A DNA stretch of 64,000 nt from Pseudocercospora fijiensis CIRAD86 (lineage: Eukaryota; Ascomycota; Dothideomycetes; Mycosphaerellales; Mycosphaerellaceae). Shown piece by piece: positions 1-11,283 of this stretch (the stretch's first letter is position 1; every line of letters begins with the position of its first letter). Under the pieces are notes generated by a model. It had not been told where the DNA came from. It saw only the letters and a program-made list of their open reading frames with translations, and did no database searches. The position numbers were made by a program, and so were the translations under genes. The DNA lies in contig NW_006921550.1 in assembly GCF_000340215.1 (NCBI RefSeq), positions 372,001 through 436,000 of the forward strand. The letters run 5' to 3'.

Positions 1-635
1 CAAGAAGGGACCTAGTGCTTCTACGGGTCGTAATAAGACCGGAAATAGTAGAACGAGTATAGTATATTAACGTAAGAGGGCTACTACTACTACCGCTAGC
101 TCCGGTACTAGAAAGGGCGTCGCGAGTAAGGCTCCGCGTAAGACAACGGCGGGTAAGGCTCTACGTAAGACGACAACTAGCGCTTCTACTACTAGTAGCA
201 ATCGTACGAAGCGTCGATAGCGCCTAGGAAGTAAGTCCTATTTATAGCCGGCAGCGTAGCCGGCAGCGTAGCCGGTAGCGTAGCCGGCATTCTTACTGTC
301 TTTTTACTAATCCTTCTTTAGCCGTAGCCCTCCGTAAGATTCGGCAGTATTAGAAGAGTTCTTAGCTCCTAATCCGTAAAGCTCCTTTCTAACGACTTAT
401 TCGCGAAATTGCTTAGGATTATAGAACGGACCTTCGCTTCTAAGCCTCCGCAATAGGCGCCCTTTAAGAGGCTATAGAAGCCTACCTAGTTCGTATCTTC
501 GAATGCACGCTTCTCCTCTACCTCCTCCCGGACTATACTAATACTATTTTAGCGGTTAACCTTATAGCTATCTACGCGAAGCGTATAACGATTATAGATA
601 AGGATTTTAAAGCACTCGATTAGATTCTAAAAGGC
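1..635 (+). pseudogene. Histone H3-like gene in hAT copy 1 (H3-B), 5' truncated by window edge
   Basis: Three exons can be read: 1-230, 322-504 and 553-635. Exon 1 encodes a basic Ala/Lys/Thr-rich tail. Exon 2 begins inside the Thr of a GTVALR motif and runs through the H3-type helices: IRQYQKSS, LLIRKAPF, RLIREIA, LRF, then EAIEAYLV. Exon 3 gives NLIAIYAKRITI and KDFKALD. These match the order and spacing of the histone H3 fold. Intron 1 (231-321) has a GTAAGT donor, a TACTAAT branch and a TTTAG acceptor, and contains GCCGGC-type tandem repeats. Intron 2 (505-552) begins with GC in this copy but GT in the other. Several in-frame TAG/TAA codons break the frame. This copy keeps CAG at 345-347 where the other copy has TAG. 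Confidence 0.85.
244..290 (+). repeat. GCCGGC minisatellite inside H3-B intron 1
   Basis: About 12-bp units of the form GTAGCCGGCAGC are repeated within the intron. This copy has one unit more than the other hAT copy, which accounts for the 91-nt versus 79-nt intron length. Confidence 0.8.
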
Positions 636-859
636 TAGAATGTCTACATTCGGGACGGTACTAGGTAGGATAGATATTCTAGTAGAAAGGATATTCGTAG
701 TATTATCTATAAGCTTTTCTATATACGAAATGAGCCGCTGTTATACGGCGCTGTATACCGCGCTCTAAATACTCTCTAAGTATATATATACAGTATAGTA
801 TGCTTTATTAGCCGTACGGAATAGAAGTCTCCTAAAATCCCGTTAGTACTAAGGAGTAA

Positions 860-920
860 AAAGGCCGGCTACGCTGCCGGCTACGCTGCCGGCTACGCTA
901 CTAGCTACGCTGCTAGGTTT
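860..920 (+). repeat. GCCGGCTACGCT minisatellite downstream of H3-B core
   Basis: Tandem GCCGGCTACGCT units lie here, the inverse complement of the units in intron 1 about 600 bp upstream. The same block recurs at 43,856-43,912 in the second hAT copy. The units contain no CpA or TpG, so they offer no RIP targets. Confidence 0.8.
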
Positions 921-1052
921 TTCAAAGAACTAAAAGAAGATAGACATTCCGGTTGATTTGTATTAGTTTAGATTTTTATAAAAAGAAAACAGGGAAAAAT
1001 AAGGAAGGTTAAAGAGCCTAATAGTTATAGTTATAGGCACTATCCCTATTTT

Positions 1053-1502
1053 CTAGAGCATATTATATACCTGCCTTCGCAACTCTACCTAATACTCCCT
1101 CTAAATATCCTTATACTCTACCTACTAAAAATTCAACTAGGTACCTAGACCTACAGCTGCCTCTATATCTTTTACTATCTTCTATAGGTTGAAGGCCTCT
1201 TCTATAGCAGCCTCTACCTCCTTATACAATACGAAGTTACTACCTGCCCTACCCTTTATATCTCCTAAATAACTAAGAGTTCTAAGGAACGAACTAGCAT
1301 TCGGCCTTAGTATAGCGAGTAACTAGTAGAACGTTCTATAGAGCTGCCTTATAGCTCTTTTATATACTATACCGATACCGAGGGAGGAGCTATCCTAGTA
1401 CTTAATGTTGTCGAATAGTTCGGTAGGAAAGTGTATAAACTTCTTAAGGAGGAGGACTTCTAGGGAAATCGATAAGTTCTGCCTAGATCTGGATAAAGAC
1501 AT
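1053..1502 (-). pseudogene. Unidentified hAT-borne ORF, minus strand (copy 1)
   Basis: A 150-codon reading frame starts with ATG at 1,502 and ends with TAG at 1,053-1,055. It is interrupted only by TAG codons. The same ORF, of identical length, is at 44,045-44,494 in the complete hAT copy; codon 8 is CAG here and TAG there. The predicted protein looks helical and has no signal peptide or motif I recognise. Its conservation in both copies argues that it belongs to the element. It lies between the H3-like gene and the right terminus, on the opposite strand. Confidence 0.6.
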
Positions 1503-2338
1503 TCTACTAAGCAGTTAGGGAATTGAACCGTAAACGAAAGGATAAAATTCATACCTAAGGAGTGCAGTTTCCGAACTGAACTATAATGCCTTATATATAT
1601 ATATATATGCTTTTAATTAGTTAGTGCCCTTAGCTAATTGTCTATAGATTTGAGGTTATATAAGTACCTTTATATAACTACGTAGCCTAAGTAGGATTCG
1701 AAAATTCTATAAGTACTAAGGACTAAAAATGCCGGCTACGCTACCGGCTATACTGCTAAGTCTTACAAAGGGCCTGCTTGAAGCTACGTATACATTCGTA
1801 CACTTCTTAAAAACCGATAAATTATATAGTTCGAACTAGCTACTTATATAGTTGCTTAGCAAACCAACCTAAACCAAACTAGAGTTTCGGCTTAGCAAAC
1901 CAAACTAAACTAACCCGAACTACTGCGGGGTCTACTCGGCACTTAACCTATAGAGCTTACTATATCTATATAGCCCTAAGAGATAACCTCGGCAATAAGC
2001 GCCTACTAAACTTCACTACCTACGCGGCAGATATAGATAGCCTCCTATCCGACATTGTTATTAGCAACCCTATTCTTAAGTACTACGCTATAGCTATAGA
2101 CTTAGGCATTTAGAAGTAGCGATTTAGAATCGCTAGGAAAGAGGATATTAAATACATTAATGTTAGCGAGTGCCCTAACGATATTAGGGTCCTATTTATT
2201 AGCAACCTAATACTAGCCTCCGCCTTAGCTAATCCGACTGCCGATCTACTCGGTAGTAATAACGATAAACCTATACCCCCTAATAATCTTAATTAGCTTG
2301 CTCGTATACTAGAGCCTATCCGAGAGACCTATATTAAT

Positions 2339-2980
2339 GTGTTTAAGCACTACCTAGCATCGACATTGCCTATATTTAAAGAGACGGATTATAAGATTAA
2401 TATTATAGAGGGCAAGGAGGTTCCTTTTAGGCCCCTCTATAACCTTAGTAAACGAGAGCTTGCTATGTTGCGTAAGTATCTAAAGGAAAACCTAGCTAAT
2501 AGCCGGATACGGTATAGCAATAGCCCTGCTAGCGCCCCTATCCTATTCGTACTAAAGAAGGATAGTAGCCTACGCCTATATGTCGACTATCGTAGGCTTA
2601 ACGCTATTACTATTAAAGACCGCTATCTACTTCCGCTTATTAATAAGACCCTCGATCGCCTTTCTAGTGCCTACTACTATACTATATTAGACATTAAGGA
2701 CGCCTATTACCGCATCTGTATTCGTAAGGGCGATAAATAGAAGACAGCCTTTCGCACTTAATATAGCTATTTCGAGTACTTAGTTATGCTATTTGGGCTA
2801 GCTAACGCCCCTGTAACATTCTAGTCCTATATTAATCGGGCCCTATTAGGCCTATTAGACTACCTCTATATAGTTTACCTAGATAACATCCTAGTTTATA
2901 CCTATTTACCTAATATTGCAGAGCACTAGGCTATAGTACGTAAGGTCCTCGACTGCCTACGAGCCTATAGCCTATATTAC
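2339..2980 (+). pseudogene. Reverse transcriptase of gypsy-1a (RIP-inactivated)
   Basis: Residues typical of Ty3/gypsy RT are visible: PASAPILFVLKKD, then LRLYVDYRRLN, DRYLLPLI and YYYTILDIKDAYYRI. The frame is then broken where a Trp (GDKW) became TAG. Further on, the catalytic YxDD box reads YLDN (about 2,875-2,890), consistent with a TpG-to-TpA change at the second Asp codon. Both changes fit RIP and would kill the enzyme. RNase H-like sequence follows at about 3,290-3,700. Confidence 0.88.
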
Positions 2981-4139
2981 AAACCTTCTAAATACACCTT
3001 TGCTACTAAGGAGGTGGCCTTCCTTAGCTTCCTCGTATTAACTAAGGGTATTAAGGCTAATCCTAAGCGGATTAAAACAATTACTAAATAGCCTGTTCCT
3101 ACGTCTATTAAAGAGCTTCAATTATTCCTCGGTTTTGCTAACTTCTACCGCCGGTTTATTAAGGGCTATTCGAGGCATGTAATGCTATTAACTAAGCTCA
3201 CTAAAACTAAGGCCAATTCATCTAGAGAGTTCAAATAGACTAACAAAACACAAGCCGCTTTTAACGGTCTAAAGTAACGCTTTACTAAAGTCCCCTTGTT
3301 ATACTATTTCGTACTAAGCAAGCAGATCCGAATTGAGACTAACGCTTTACAGTTCGCTATATCGGCTATTATGTTATAGCAATTAGATAATAACTGTTAC
3401 TAGCACCCGATTGCCTTCTTTTTACGAAAGATAATTAATATAGAACGTCGATATAAGACCTACAAGTAAGAGCTCTTAGCAATCGTAGAAGCCTTTAAGT
3501 ATTAGCGCTACTATCTCGATAGTGCTTAGTACACGATTTAGGTCTATACGGACTATAACAACCTGCGTAGTATTACTAAGGTTATAAGGGTTATAGGTCG
3601 ATAGGCTAGATAGGCCGTCTACCTCGCCGGGTTCGATTTTAATATATTATATCGGCTAGGCGTAAGCAACCCTACTAATAGCCTATTAAGGCGACCTAAT
3701 TACGATAGCGAGACCTAGTATATTAATTTATTGTTTCTAACCCTACAGTATAAGATTGCTATAGCCTGTATTATTAATAAGCAAGCGTAGGATAAGCGGA
3801 CTTCCGGATCCCGCGGCGGTAACAAATACTATAGCGGAGTTGTCGTTCTTCTAGTATACGTTAAAAGAAAGGACGTAGATCGCTCGAGCTATAATAACTC
3901 GATTAAAGACATTACTATCTATAGCGACAGTACTATAGAAGAGGTTGTAGTAGTTCCGGCTACTAGTACTATTAGATATATATAATGCGTACCTCGTTCG
4001 ATAGTACGGGTGCTATTAAATAACCTTGCAAATAGGGATAGTTAATCGTTTATAGATAAGCTGTTACGTGCTTAGTAGAGGGACGCCTTTGCTGTCGAGC
4101 GTATTAATAGGCTTGTAAGTAGACGGGCGACTCGATCTA

Positions 4140-5080
4140 GTAAGAGTAATAACAATTAGTCGATCGACGACAAGGGTTACTTAAAGTTTAAAGGCAGATA
4201 CTATGTCCTCGCTAAACAATCGATTAGATAAGAGCTTTTAAAGAGGCACTATAATAGTAAGCTCGCTAGTTACTATAGTATAGAGAGGTCGCACGAGTTA
4301 CTATCGCGTATATACTACTAGCTAAATAGTAAGCGGCATATAAAGGAGTACGTACAGACCTACGTAGTATGCTAGCGAGTTAAGGCACTAAAATACTTGC
4401 TATTCGGCGAGTTGTCTTTACTCCCTATCCTAAAGAAACTATTTGCTAAACTAATAATAGACTTTATTATAGGCCTTTCGCCTACTAAGCGTAGGGGTAG
4501 TAAGGACATCTTCGATGCTATCCTTATTATAGTAGATCGATTTACTAAGGGGGCTCGTTACATCCCTACTCGGAAGGACTAGACTGCTATTAATATAGCT
4601 AAAGCCCTATAGAACAACATCTTCTATAGCTATTAGGGAACCCCTAAAGGGATAGTCTCCGATAGAGGCTCGACATTTATATCTTACTATTAGAGTAAGA
4701 TATGCCTATAGCTAAGACTTAAGCATCGCCTATCTATAGCGTTCTATCTACAAACAGATAGCTAGACCGAGAGGCAGAATGCTACACTATAGCAGTACCT
4801 ACGTAGCTATATTAATAAGAACCCTAACGACTAGGTTAACCTCCTATAGCCTATAGAATTCGTATACAATAATAGTATGCACTTATTAACTAAGGTCTTA
4901 CCCTATATAGCTATAATAGGCTAGAACGCTGCTATACTATAAGATCCCCTATCGCTCGAGGCCGAGCGTAAGGAAAGGGAAGCGCGTTAAGTACTAGAGA
5001 CACTAGCGGTAATAGAACGTGTCTAAAGGATGCGAGAAATCTACGCTAAGATAGCTAAGAAGTTAACAAAGGCTTAAGAG
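4140..5080 (+). pseudogene. Integrase of gypsy-1a (RIP-inactivated)
   Basis: The integrase core can be read with TAG interruptions: LIIDFIIGLSPTKRRGSKD followed by a DRFTKGARYIPTRKD segment (4,450-4,582), then a stretch matching the core region up to about 4,960. An H2C2-like zinc-binding region lies just before (about 4,200-4,390). Order relative to RT and RNase H is that of Ty3/gypsy elements. Confidence 0.8.
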
Positions 5081-5404
5081 TACTAAAAGACCTACTATAA
5101 CAATTACTATACGCTAATAACCTTTAAGCAAGGCGATATAGTTATACTTAGTACGAAGAACCTCCGCATCCGCAAATACCTATTACCTAATAGCAAAACA
5201 AGGCCTAAGCTCGCACTAAGATATATTAGCCTATTCCGCATCCGAGAACCGAAGGGTAATAGCTAGGCCTACTAGTTATAGCTTCTACCTCACTATACTA
5301 TCTATAATACCTTCTATATCTCTCTCCTTAAACTATACTACTAGCGTAAAGGCGATAAAGCGCCTACTAAGTTAGAAGAAGTCTTAGCTAATAGTAAAGA
5401 GCTG

Positions 5405-5592
5405 TAGTCTATAGAACGTATTCTAAAGCACTAGACTAGGCAAGGCAAGAAGGAGTACCTACTAAGATAGCAAGGCTATTTACCTAAATAGGACTCGTAG
5501 GAGGCTAAAGACTCGTTTAAGGATACAACCAAGCTACTAGACGAGTATTAGACTAGTGTAAAGAACAAGAAGAAGGCTAAGGGCCTATAATG
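5405..5592 (+). pseudogene. C-terminal chromodomain of gypsy-1a
   Basis: The end of the polyprotein reads as a chromodomain. An IERILKH start is followed by GKKEYLLR, an aromatic/Trp position now TAG, QGYLPK, and then a WE-type segment leading to LLDEY, with TAG in place of Gln or Trp. The frame closes at a TAA near 5,588. This places the element among chromoviruses, whose chromodomains direct integration to particular chromatin. Confidence 0.75.
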
Positions 5593-5601
5593 TCGCCTAG
5601 G

Positions 5602-5629
5602 AATAATACTACCCCCGGGGTACTATTAG
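5602..5629 (+). repeat. CCCCCGGGG-centred palindrome at pol end / LTR start of gypsy-1a
   Basis: A near-perfect palindrome (arms AATACTACCCC and GGGGTACTATT) lies a few bases after the pol stop. It probably marks the start of the 3' LTR. A near-identical copy in reverse orientation is at 7,188-7,213 in gypsy-1b. Similar palindromes punctuate the ORFs of gypsy-3. Confidence 0.75.
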
Positions 5630-5769
5630 CTAACTAATTAGAGGCAAGCAATTGTTAGTAATAAAGAACAATAAGACTATACTACTATAGTAAACGCGCA
5701 CCGATAAACGCGTACCGAGTGCTAACTAGCGCGCTATAGCGCATTAACTAATCGTATTATGAGAAGGGT

Positions 5770-7207
5770 TATATTAGCAGGTAGATAGGGTAGTAGTAGG
5801 TACGAGTAGTATTCGATAAGGAGCTAGAAGGAGAGGGAGGAAGGCAGGCAAGTTGGCCTACTGCCAAGCGCCAAGCCCTGCCTAAGGCATCGAGACCCTA
5901 GCTTTACTCGAGCCCGGTTATATACCAATTACGTGTAACCTCTTTAGTCCTAACATACGCTTCCCTTCTAAAGGCCGCGCCCTCGTAGCCGGTCTTTATT
6001 CTAGCCTCAACCTCTATTGCTACTAACTTAGTAGGTCTAATAAGCCGCTTAGTCCGCGCTAAATCGAACGTACAACTACCGATTATGTAACTATATTAAA
6101 CTTCACCTCTAACAATACAATGTACACTCTAACTGCGCTATCTCTATATATAATGAACTATAAAGTAATATATATCTATAAGAATTGAGAGCTATCGACT
6201 AATTATAATACGAGCGCGTCTTCCCTACTATAATAGGTAGACGTACGAGGTATTGTAGCACTGCCTCCGTTCTAAGTAATGTCGTACGAGTTCTTTGCGT
6301 CTACTCTAACAGACCTAGAAATGTCCGCTCCGAGGGTTTGTCCGTTCCGAGGGTTGTTCTTATTATTACGAGGGCTATTATTTACTATCGTAGTTTCGCT
6401 AGCCTAAATTAGTTAGGTTTGGCAGCCTTTAAGTGTCAACTAATTATATCTTTTCAAAAAACTCAGTTCTTCTAGTTTCTATAGGTAAAGGCTATTATAA
6501 GTGTAGTAGTAGAGGTTCGCCTCGCTTAAAGGGTCGGAAAGATCGAGGAGTAACCTATTGTCCGCAAGATCGACCCCGGCTAGCTTAGCTCTATAGTTTT
6601 GCCCTTAGTTAGTCTATTAGTCGCTCAATCTTTTAACTTAGTTAAAGTTTTAACTTAGCCTTAAAGTTTTGATTAAACCTTTAACAGGCTTAAGGCTTTA
6701 ATTAAAGTTTTGATTAAGGGTGCCTTAGGCTCGTAGTATAGGTAAGGTTGTATCTATAGGCGTAGCGACAACAGCAAGTAATGTTAACAATAGCAGCGCT
6801 AGTCGTCTTAGCGCTAACTTTACCTTGCTTTCGATTTCCCTCTTCGACTAACAATATACTCGGTAACACCGTTACTAATATAGCTGTGTCCTTCCTTTCT
6901 TAAACAGTAATACACTCCGCAACACCGTTACTAACATAGCCGCGCCGGCCGCGCCGTTACAAGCGCGACGCCGTCCTCGCCGACCGCCTAGGCCCCGAGG
7001 CCTCGATAGAATAAAGGAATAAGAGGGGGACCTATAGGGCGCGTTAGTAAAGAGGTAGATTCCTTAGAAGAGTATGCGATTAATTAACGTATCGTAGCGT
7101 ACTTGTTAACACTCGGTGCGCGTTTACTATAGTAGTATAGTCTTATTGTCTCTCGTTGCTAACAATTGCTTATAGCTAATTAGTTAGCTAATAGTACCCC
7201 GGGGGTA
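5770..7207 (-). repeat. 3' LTR of gypsy-1b (about 1.43 kb), minus orientation
   Basis: The block runs from the palindrome near 7,207 down to the LTR-end sequence near 5,770. Most of it (about 5,780-7,080) reappears in inverted orientation at about 12,950-14,258. A terminal part (5,780-5,960) occurs again in the same orientation at 12,767-12,945 and 15,115-15,300. Parts are less RIP-depleted than the coding region. Confidence 0.7.
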
Positions 7208-7213
7208 GCATTG
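7188..7213 (-). repeat. CCCCGGGGG-centred palindrome at LTR start of gypsy-1b
   Basis: On the minus strand this reads AATGCTACCCCC followed by GGGGTACTATTAG. It is the counterpart of 5,602-5,629 and keeps the ATG that is mutated there. Confidence 0.7.
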
Positions 7214-8246
7214 ATCCTAGGCCTTAATAGTAACATTATAAGCTTTTAGTCTTCTTCTTGTTCTTTACACTAGTCTAATACTCATCTAATAACTTAGTTA
7301 TGTCTTTAAAAGAGTCTTTAGCTTCCTACGAGTCCTATTTAGGTAAATAGCCTTACTATCTTAGTAGGTACTCCTTCTTGCCTTACCTAGTGCGATACTA
7401 TAGGATACGTTCTACAGACTATAGCTCTTCACTATCAGCTAAGACTTCTTCTGACTTAGTAGGCGCTTCATCGCCTTCGCGCTAGTAGTATAGTTTAAGG
7501 AGGGAGATATAGAAGGTGTTATAGATAGTGTAATAGGGTAGAAGCTATAACTAGTAGGCCTAGCTATTGCCCTTCGGTTCTCGGATACGAAATGGGCCAA
7601 TATATCTTAGTGCGAGCTTGGGCCTTGTTTTGCCGTTAGGTAATAGGTACTTACGGATGCGGAGGTTCTTAGTGCTTAGTATAACTATATCGCCTTGTTT
7701 GAAGGTTATCGGCGTATAGTGCTTGTCGTAGTAGGTCTTTTAGTACTCTTAAGCCTTTGTTAACTTCTCGGCTATCTCGGCATAGATTTCTCGCATCTTC
7801 TAGATACGTTCTATTGCCGCTAGTGTCTCTAGTACTTAACGCGCTTCTCTTTCCTTACGCTCGGCCTCGAGCGAGGTAAATAGATCTTATAGCAACGCGG
7901 CGTTTTAACCTATTATAGCTATATATAGTGAAACCTTGGTTGATAAGTGTACACTATTGTTATATACGAATTCTATAGGCTATAGGAGATTGACCCAATC
8001 CTTAGGATTCTCGTTAATGTAACTGCGTAGGTACTGCTATAGGGTAGCATTCTGCCTCTCTGTTTAACCGTTAGTCTATAGATAGAAGGCTATTAATAGC
8101 CGATGCTTTAGTCTTAGCTGTAGGCATATTTCGCTCCAATAGTGCGATGTAAATATCGTGCCCCTATCGGAGACTATCCCCTTAGAGGTTCCCTAATAGG
8201 TACAGAAGATATTAGTCTATAGCGCCTCTACTATATTAATAGCAGT

Positions 8247-8432
8247 CTAATCCTTGCGCGCCGGGATGTATCGAGCGCCTTTAGTAAATCGATCTACTAC
8301 AATAAGGATAGTATTATATATATCCTTACTGCCCCTACGCTTAGTAGGAGGAAGGCCTATAATAAAGTCTATTGTAAGCTTAGCAAATAGTTTCTTTAGA
8401 ATAGGGAGCGAGGACAACTCGCCGAACGGCAA
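8247..8432 (-). pseudogene. Integrase core fragment of gypsy-1b
   Basis: An open stretch encodes KLTIDFIIGLPPTKRRGSKD, then an ILIVVDRFTKGARYIPARKD-type segment. This is the first catalytic Asp region of a Ty3/gypsy integrase. The surrounding frame continues on both sides with TAG interruptions. Confidence 0.85.
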
Positions 8433-9829
8433 GTGCTTCGGTGCTTTAACTCGCTAGTATACTACATAGGTCTGTATATACTCCTTTATATGCCGCTTAC
8501 TATTTAGCTAGTAGTATATACGCGATAGTAACTCGTGCGACCTCTCTATACTATAGTAACTAGCGAGCTTACTATTATAGTGCCTCTTTAAAAGCTCTTA
8601 TCGGATCGATTGTTTAGCGGGGATATAGTATCTGCCCTTAAACTTCAAGTAACCTTTGTCGTCGATCGACTAGTTATTACTCTTACTAGATCGAGTCGCC
8701 CGTCTACTTACAAGCTTATTAATACGCTCGATAGCAAAGGCGTCCCTCTACTAAGCACGCAATAGCTTATCTATAAACGATTAACTATCCCTATTTGCAA
8801 GGTCGTTTAATAGCACCTATACTATCGAACGAGGTACGCATTGTATGCATCTAATAGCACTAGCAGCCGGAACTACTACAACCTCTTCTATAGTACTGTC
8901 GCTATATAGGCTATTACTATAGATAGCAATGTCTTCAATCGAGTTATTATAGCTCGAGCGATCTACGTCCTTTCTTTTAACGTATACTAAAAGAACGACA
9001 ACTCCGCTATAGTATTTGTTGTCGCCGCGGGGTCCGGAAGTCCGCTTATCCTACGCTTGCTTATTAACAATACGGGCTATAGCAATCTTATATTGCAGGG
9101 TTAGAAACAAAGAATTAATATATTAGGTCTCGCTATCGTAATTAGGTCGCCTCGATAGGCTATCGGTAGGGTTACTTACGCCTAGCCGGTATAATATATT
9201 AAAATTAAACCCGGCGAGGTAGACGGCCTATCTAGCCTATCGACCTATAACCCTAGTAACCTTAGTAATGCTACGGAGGTTGTTATAGTCTGTGTAGACC
9301 TGAATAGTATGCTATATACTATCGAGATAGTGCCTCTAATGCTTAAAGGCCTCGATAATAGCTAGGAGCTCTTGCTCGTAGGTCTCGTAGCGACGCTCTA
9401 TATTGATTATCTTTCGTAAAAAGAAGGCAATCGGGTGCTAGTAATAGTCCTTATCTGATTGCTGTGATATAATAGCCGATATAGCGAACTGTAAAGCGTT
9501 AGTCTTAATACAGATCTGCTTGCTTAGTACAAAATAGTGTAGTAAGGGGACATTAGTAAAGCGTTGCTTTAGGCCGTTAAAAGCGGCTTGTGCCCTATCA
9601 GTCTATTTAAACTCCCTAGTTAGGTTGGCCTTGGTTTTAGTAAGCTTAGTTAGGGGCATTATATACCGTAAATAGCCCTCAATAAAGCGGCGGTAGAAAT
9701 TGGCGAAGCCGAGGAACGATTAAAGTTCCTTAATAGACGTAGGAACAGGCCATTTAGTAATGGTTTTGATCCGATTAGGATTAGCCTTAATACCCTTAGT
9801 TGAAATGAGGAAGCTAAGGAATAATACCT

Positions 9830-10574
9830 CTTTAGCAGCGAAGGTGCATTTAGAAGGTTTGCAATATAGTCTATAGGCTCGTAGGCGGTCGAGGACCTTA
9901 CGAACTGCGGCCTAGTGTTCTGCAATATTAGGTAAATATGTGTAAACTAGGATATTATCTAGGTAAACTACACAGAGATAGTCTAATAGGCCCGAAAGGG
10001 CCCGATTAATATAGGACTAGAATGTAGCAGGGGTATTAGCTAGCCCAAATAGTATAACTAAGTACTCGAAATAGCTATAACGAGTACGAAAGGCTGTCTT
10101 CTATTTATCGCCCTTGCGAATACAGATACGGTAATAGGCGTCCTTAATGTCTAATATAGTATAGTAGTAGGCACTAGAAAGGCGATCGAGGGTCTTATTA
10201 ATAAGCGGAAGTAGATAGCGGTCTTTAATAGTAACAGTATTAAGTCTACGGTAATTAACGCATAACCGCAGGCTACTATCCTTCTTTAGAATAAACAGGA
10301 TTGGTGCACTAGCAGGGCTGTTACTATACCGAATGCGACTATTAGCTAGGTTTTCCTCTAGGTACTTACGTAGTATAGCAAGCTCTCGCTTACTAAGGTT
10401 GTAGAGGGGGCTAAAAGGAACCTCCTTACCCTCTATAATGTTAATCTTATAGTCTGTCTCTTTAAACATAGGCAATGTCGATGCTAAGTAGTATTTGAAC
10501 ACATTAATATAGGTCTCTCGAATAGGTTCTAGTATGCGCCTAAGTTGTTTAGGATCTATGCTATTAGGGGGCAC
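9830..10574 (-). pseudogene. Reverse transcriptase of gypsy-1b
   Basis: The open part (10,101-10,574) carries VPFSPLYNLSKRELAIL, SSLRLCVNYRRLN, DRYLLPLI and TILDIKDAYYRI, typical of the RT fingers and palm. Downstream, at about 9,950-9,970, the catalytic box reads YLDN as in gypsy-1a. That change is what RIP at a TpG would give, so the two copies may have mutated in parallel. Confidence 0.85.
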
Positions 10575-11235
10575 TAGTTTATCGTTATTACTACCGAGCA
10601 GGTCGGCAGTCGGATTAGCTAAGGCAGGTATTAGGTTGCTAATAAACAGGACCCTAATATTATTAGGACACTCGCTAATATTAATGTATTCGATGTCCTC
10701 TTTCCTAGCGATTCTAAATCGCTACTTCTAGAGGCCTAGGTCTATAGCTATAGCGTAGTACTTAAGAATAGGGTTGCTAATAACAATATCGGATAGGAGG
10801 CTGTCTATATCTACTACGTAGGCAGTAAAGTCCAATAAGCGCTTATTTCCGAGGTCGTCCTTTAGAGCTATAGGAATATAGTAGGCCCTATAGGTTAAGT
10901 GCCGAGCGTTATTAAACCAAGCAAGGGTTAGTAGGTTAGTCTTCGGCAGTTGTCGAAGGTCTAATTGCTTGGCTAGGCGATAGCTGATAAGGGTACTAAC
11001 TGAATTTCCTAGATCTAGTATAACCTTAGTTTGATAGGTAGTGCCCTTCGTGTCCTATATAAGGCAGGAGCGTGTTATAGCTAGCACAATATCGATAGTC
11101 TTACGCTGTATAAGGCTAACAGTTAGTGCGGCGCTTACTCTTTTTTCGAAGGTTGGCCTATAGGGGTAGCGTTAGCTACTAAGAGGTGCTTTCGGTATTT
11201 AGCGGAAGTACGATTAATTCGGGCCTAGTCCTTAG

Positions 11236-11283
11236 GTTTGTCGCATTAGCCTAGTAGATAGCTAGTGCTATTACAATTGAAGC
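11236..11283 (-). pseudogene. Gag zinc knuckle of gypsy-1b
   Basis: On the minus strand the segment reads C-F-N-C-N-S-T-S-Y-L-L-G, a TAG, then C-D. This is a CCHC knuckle in which His has become Tyr and Gln has become a stop, both expected from RIP. It marks the C-terminal end of Gag; the rest of gag extends to about 12,540. Confidence 0.7.

Larger units (their letters stand above)
1..1934 (+). mobile_element. hAT DNA transposon, right-hand part (copy 1)
   Basis: This segment matches the right 1.9 kb of the complete hAT element at 35,376-44,924 (base 1 here corresponds to about base 43,005). It ends at 1,934 with the same terminal bases, TACTGCGGGGTCTA. The next eight bases, CTCGGCAC (1,935-1,942), are the expected target duplication. 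The uninterrupted paralogous site is visible on the minus strand at 10,899-10,906, where that octamer occurs once inside the gypsy-1b polyprotein region. The left end lies outside the window. The segment carries the C-terminal part of a histone H3-like gene and a minus-strand ORF, both broken by a few stop codons. Confidence 0.9.
1943..5770 (+). mobile_element. Ty3/gypsy chromovirus gypsy-1a, plus strand, truncated
   Basis: This is the pol region of a Ty3/gypsy retrotransposon in the order reverse transcriptase, RNase H, integrase, chromodomain, followed by about 160 bp of 3' LTR. The 5' part is separated by the hAT insertion and lies outside the window. The sequence is strongly depleted in CpA and TpG, and frames are broken by TAG/TAA. 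At about 5,765 the LTR stops abruptly against the inverted LTR of gypsy-1b. The same family is represented more fully on the minus strand at 7,208-12,766. Confidence 0.9.

Noticed and set aside
4397..4582. Short open frames in repeats (here and at 8,254, 10,534, 49,594, 57,419, 58,338) as independent genes
   Set aside because: They are gaps between RIP stops in transposon frames or their antisense shadows.
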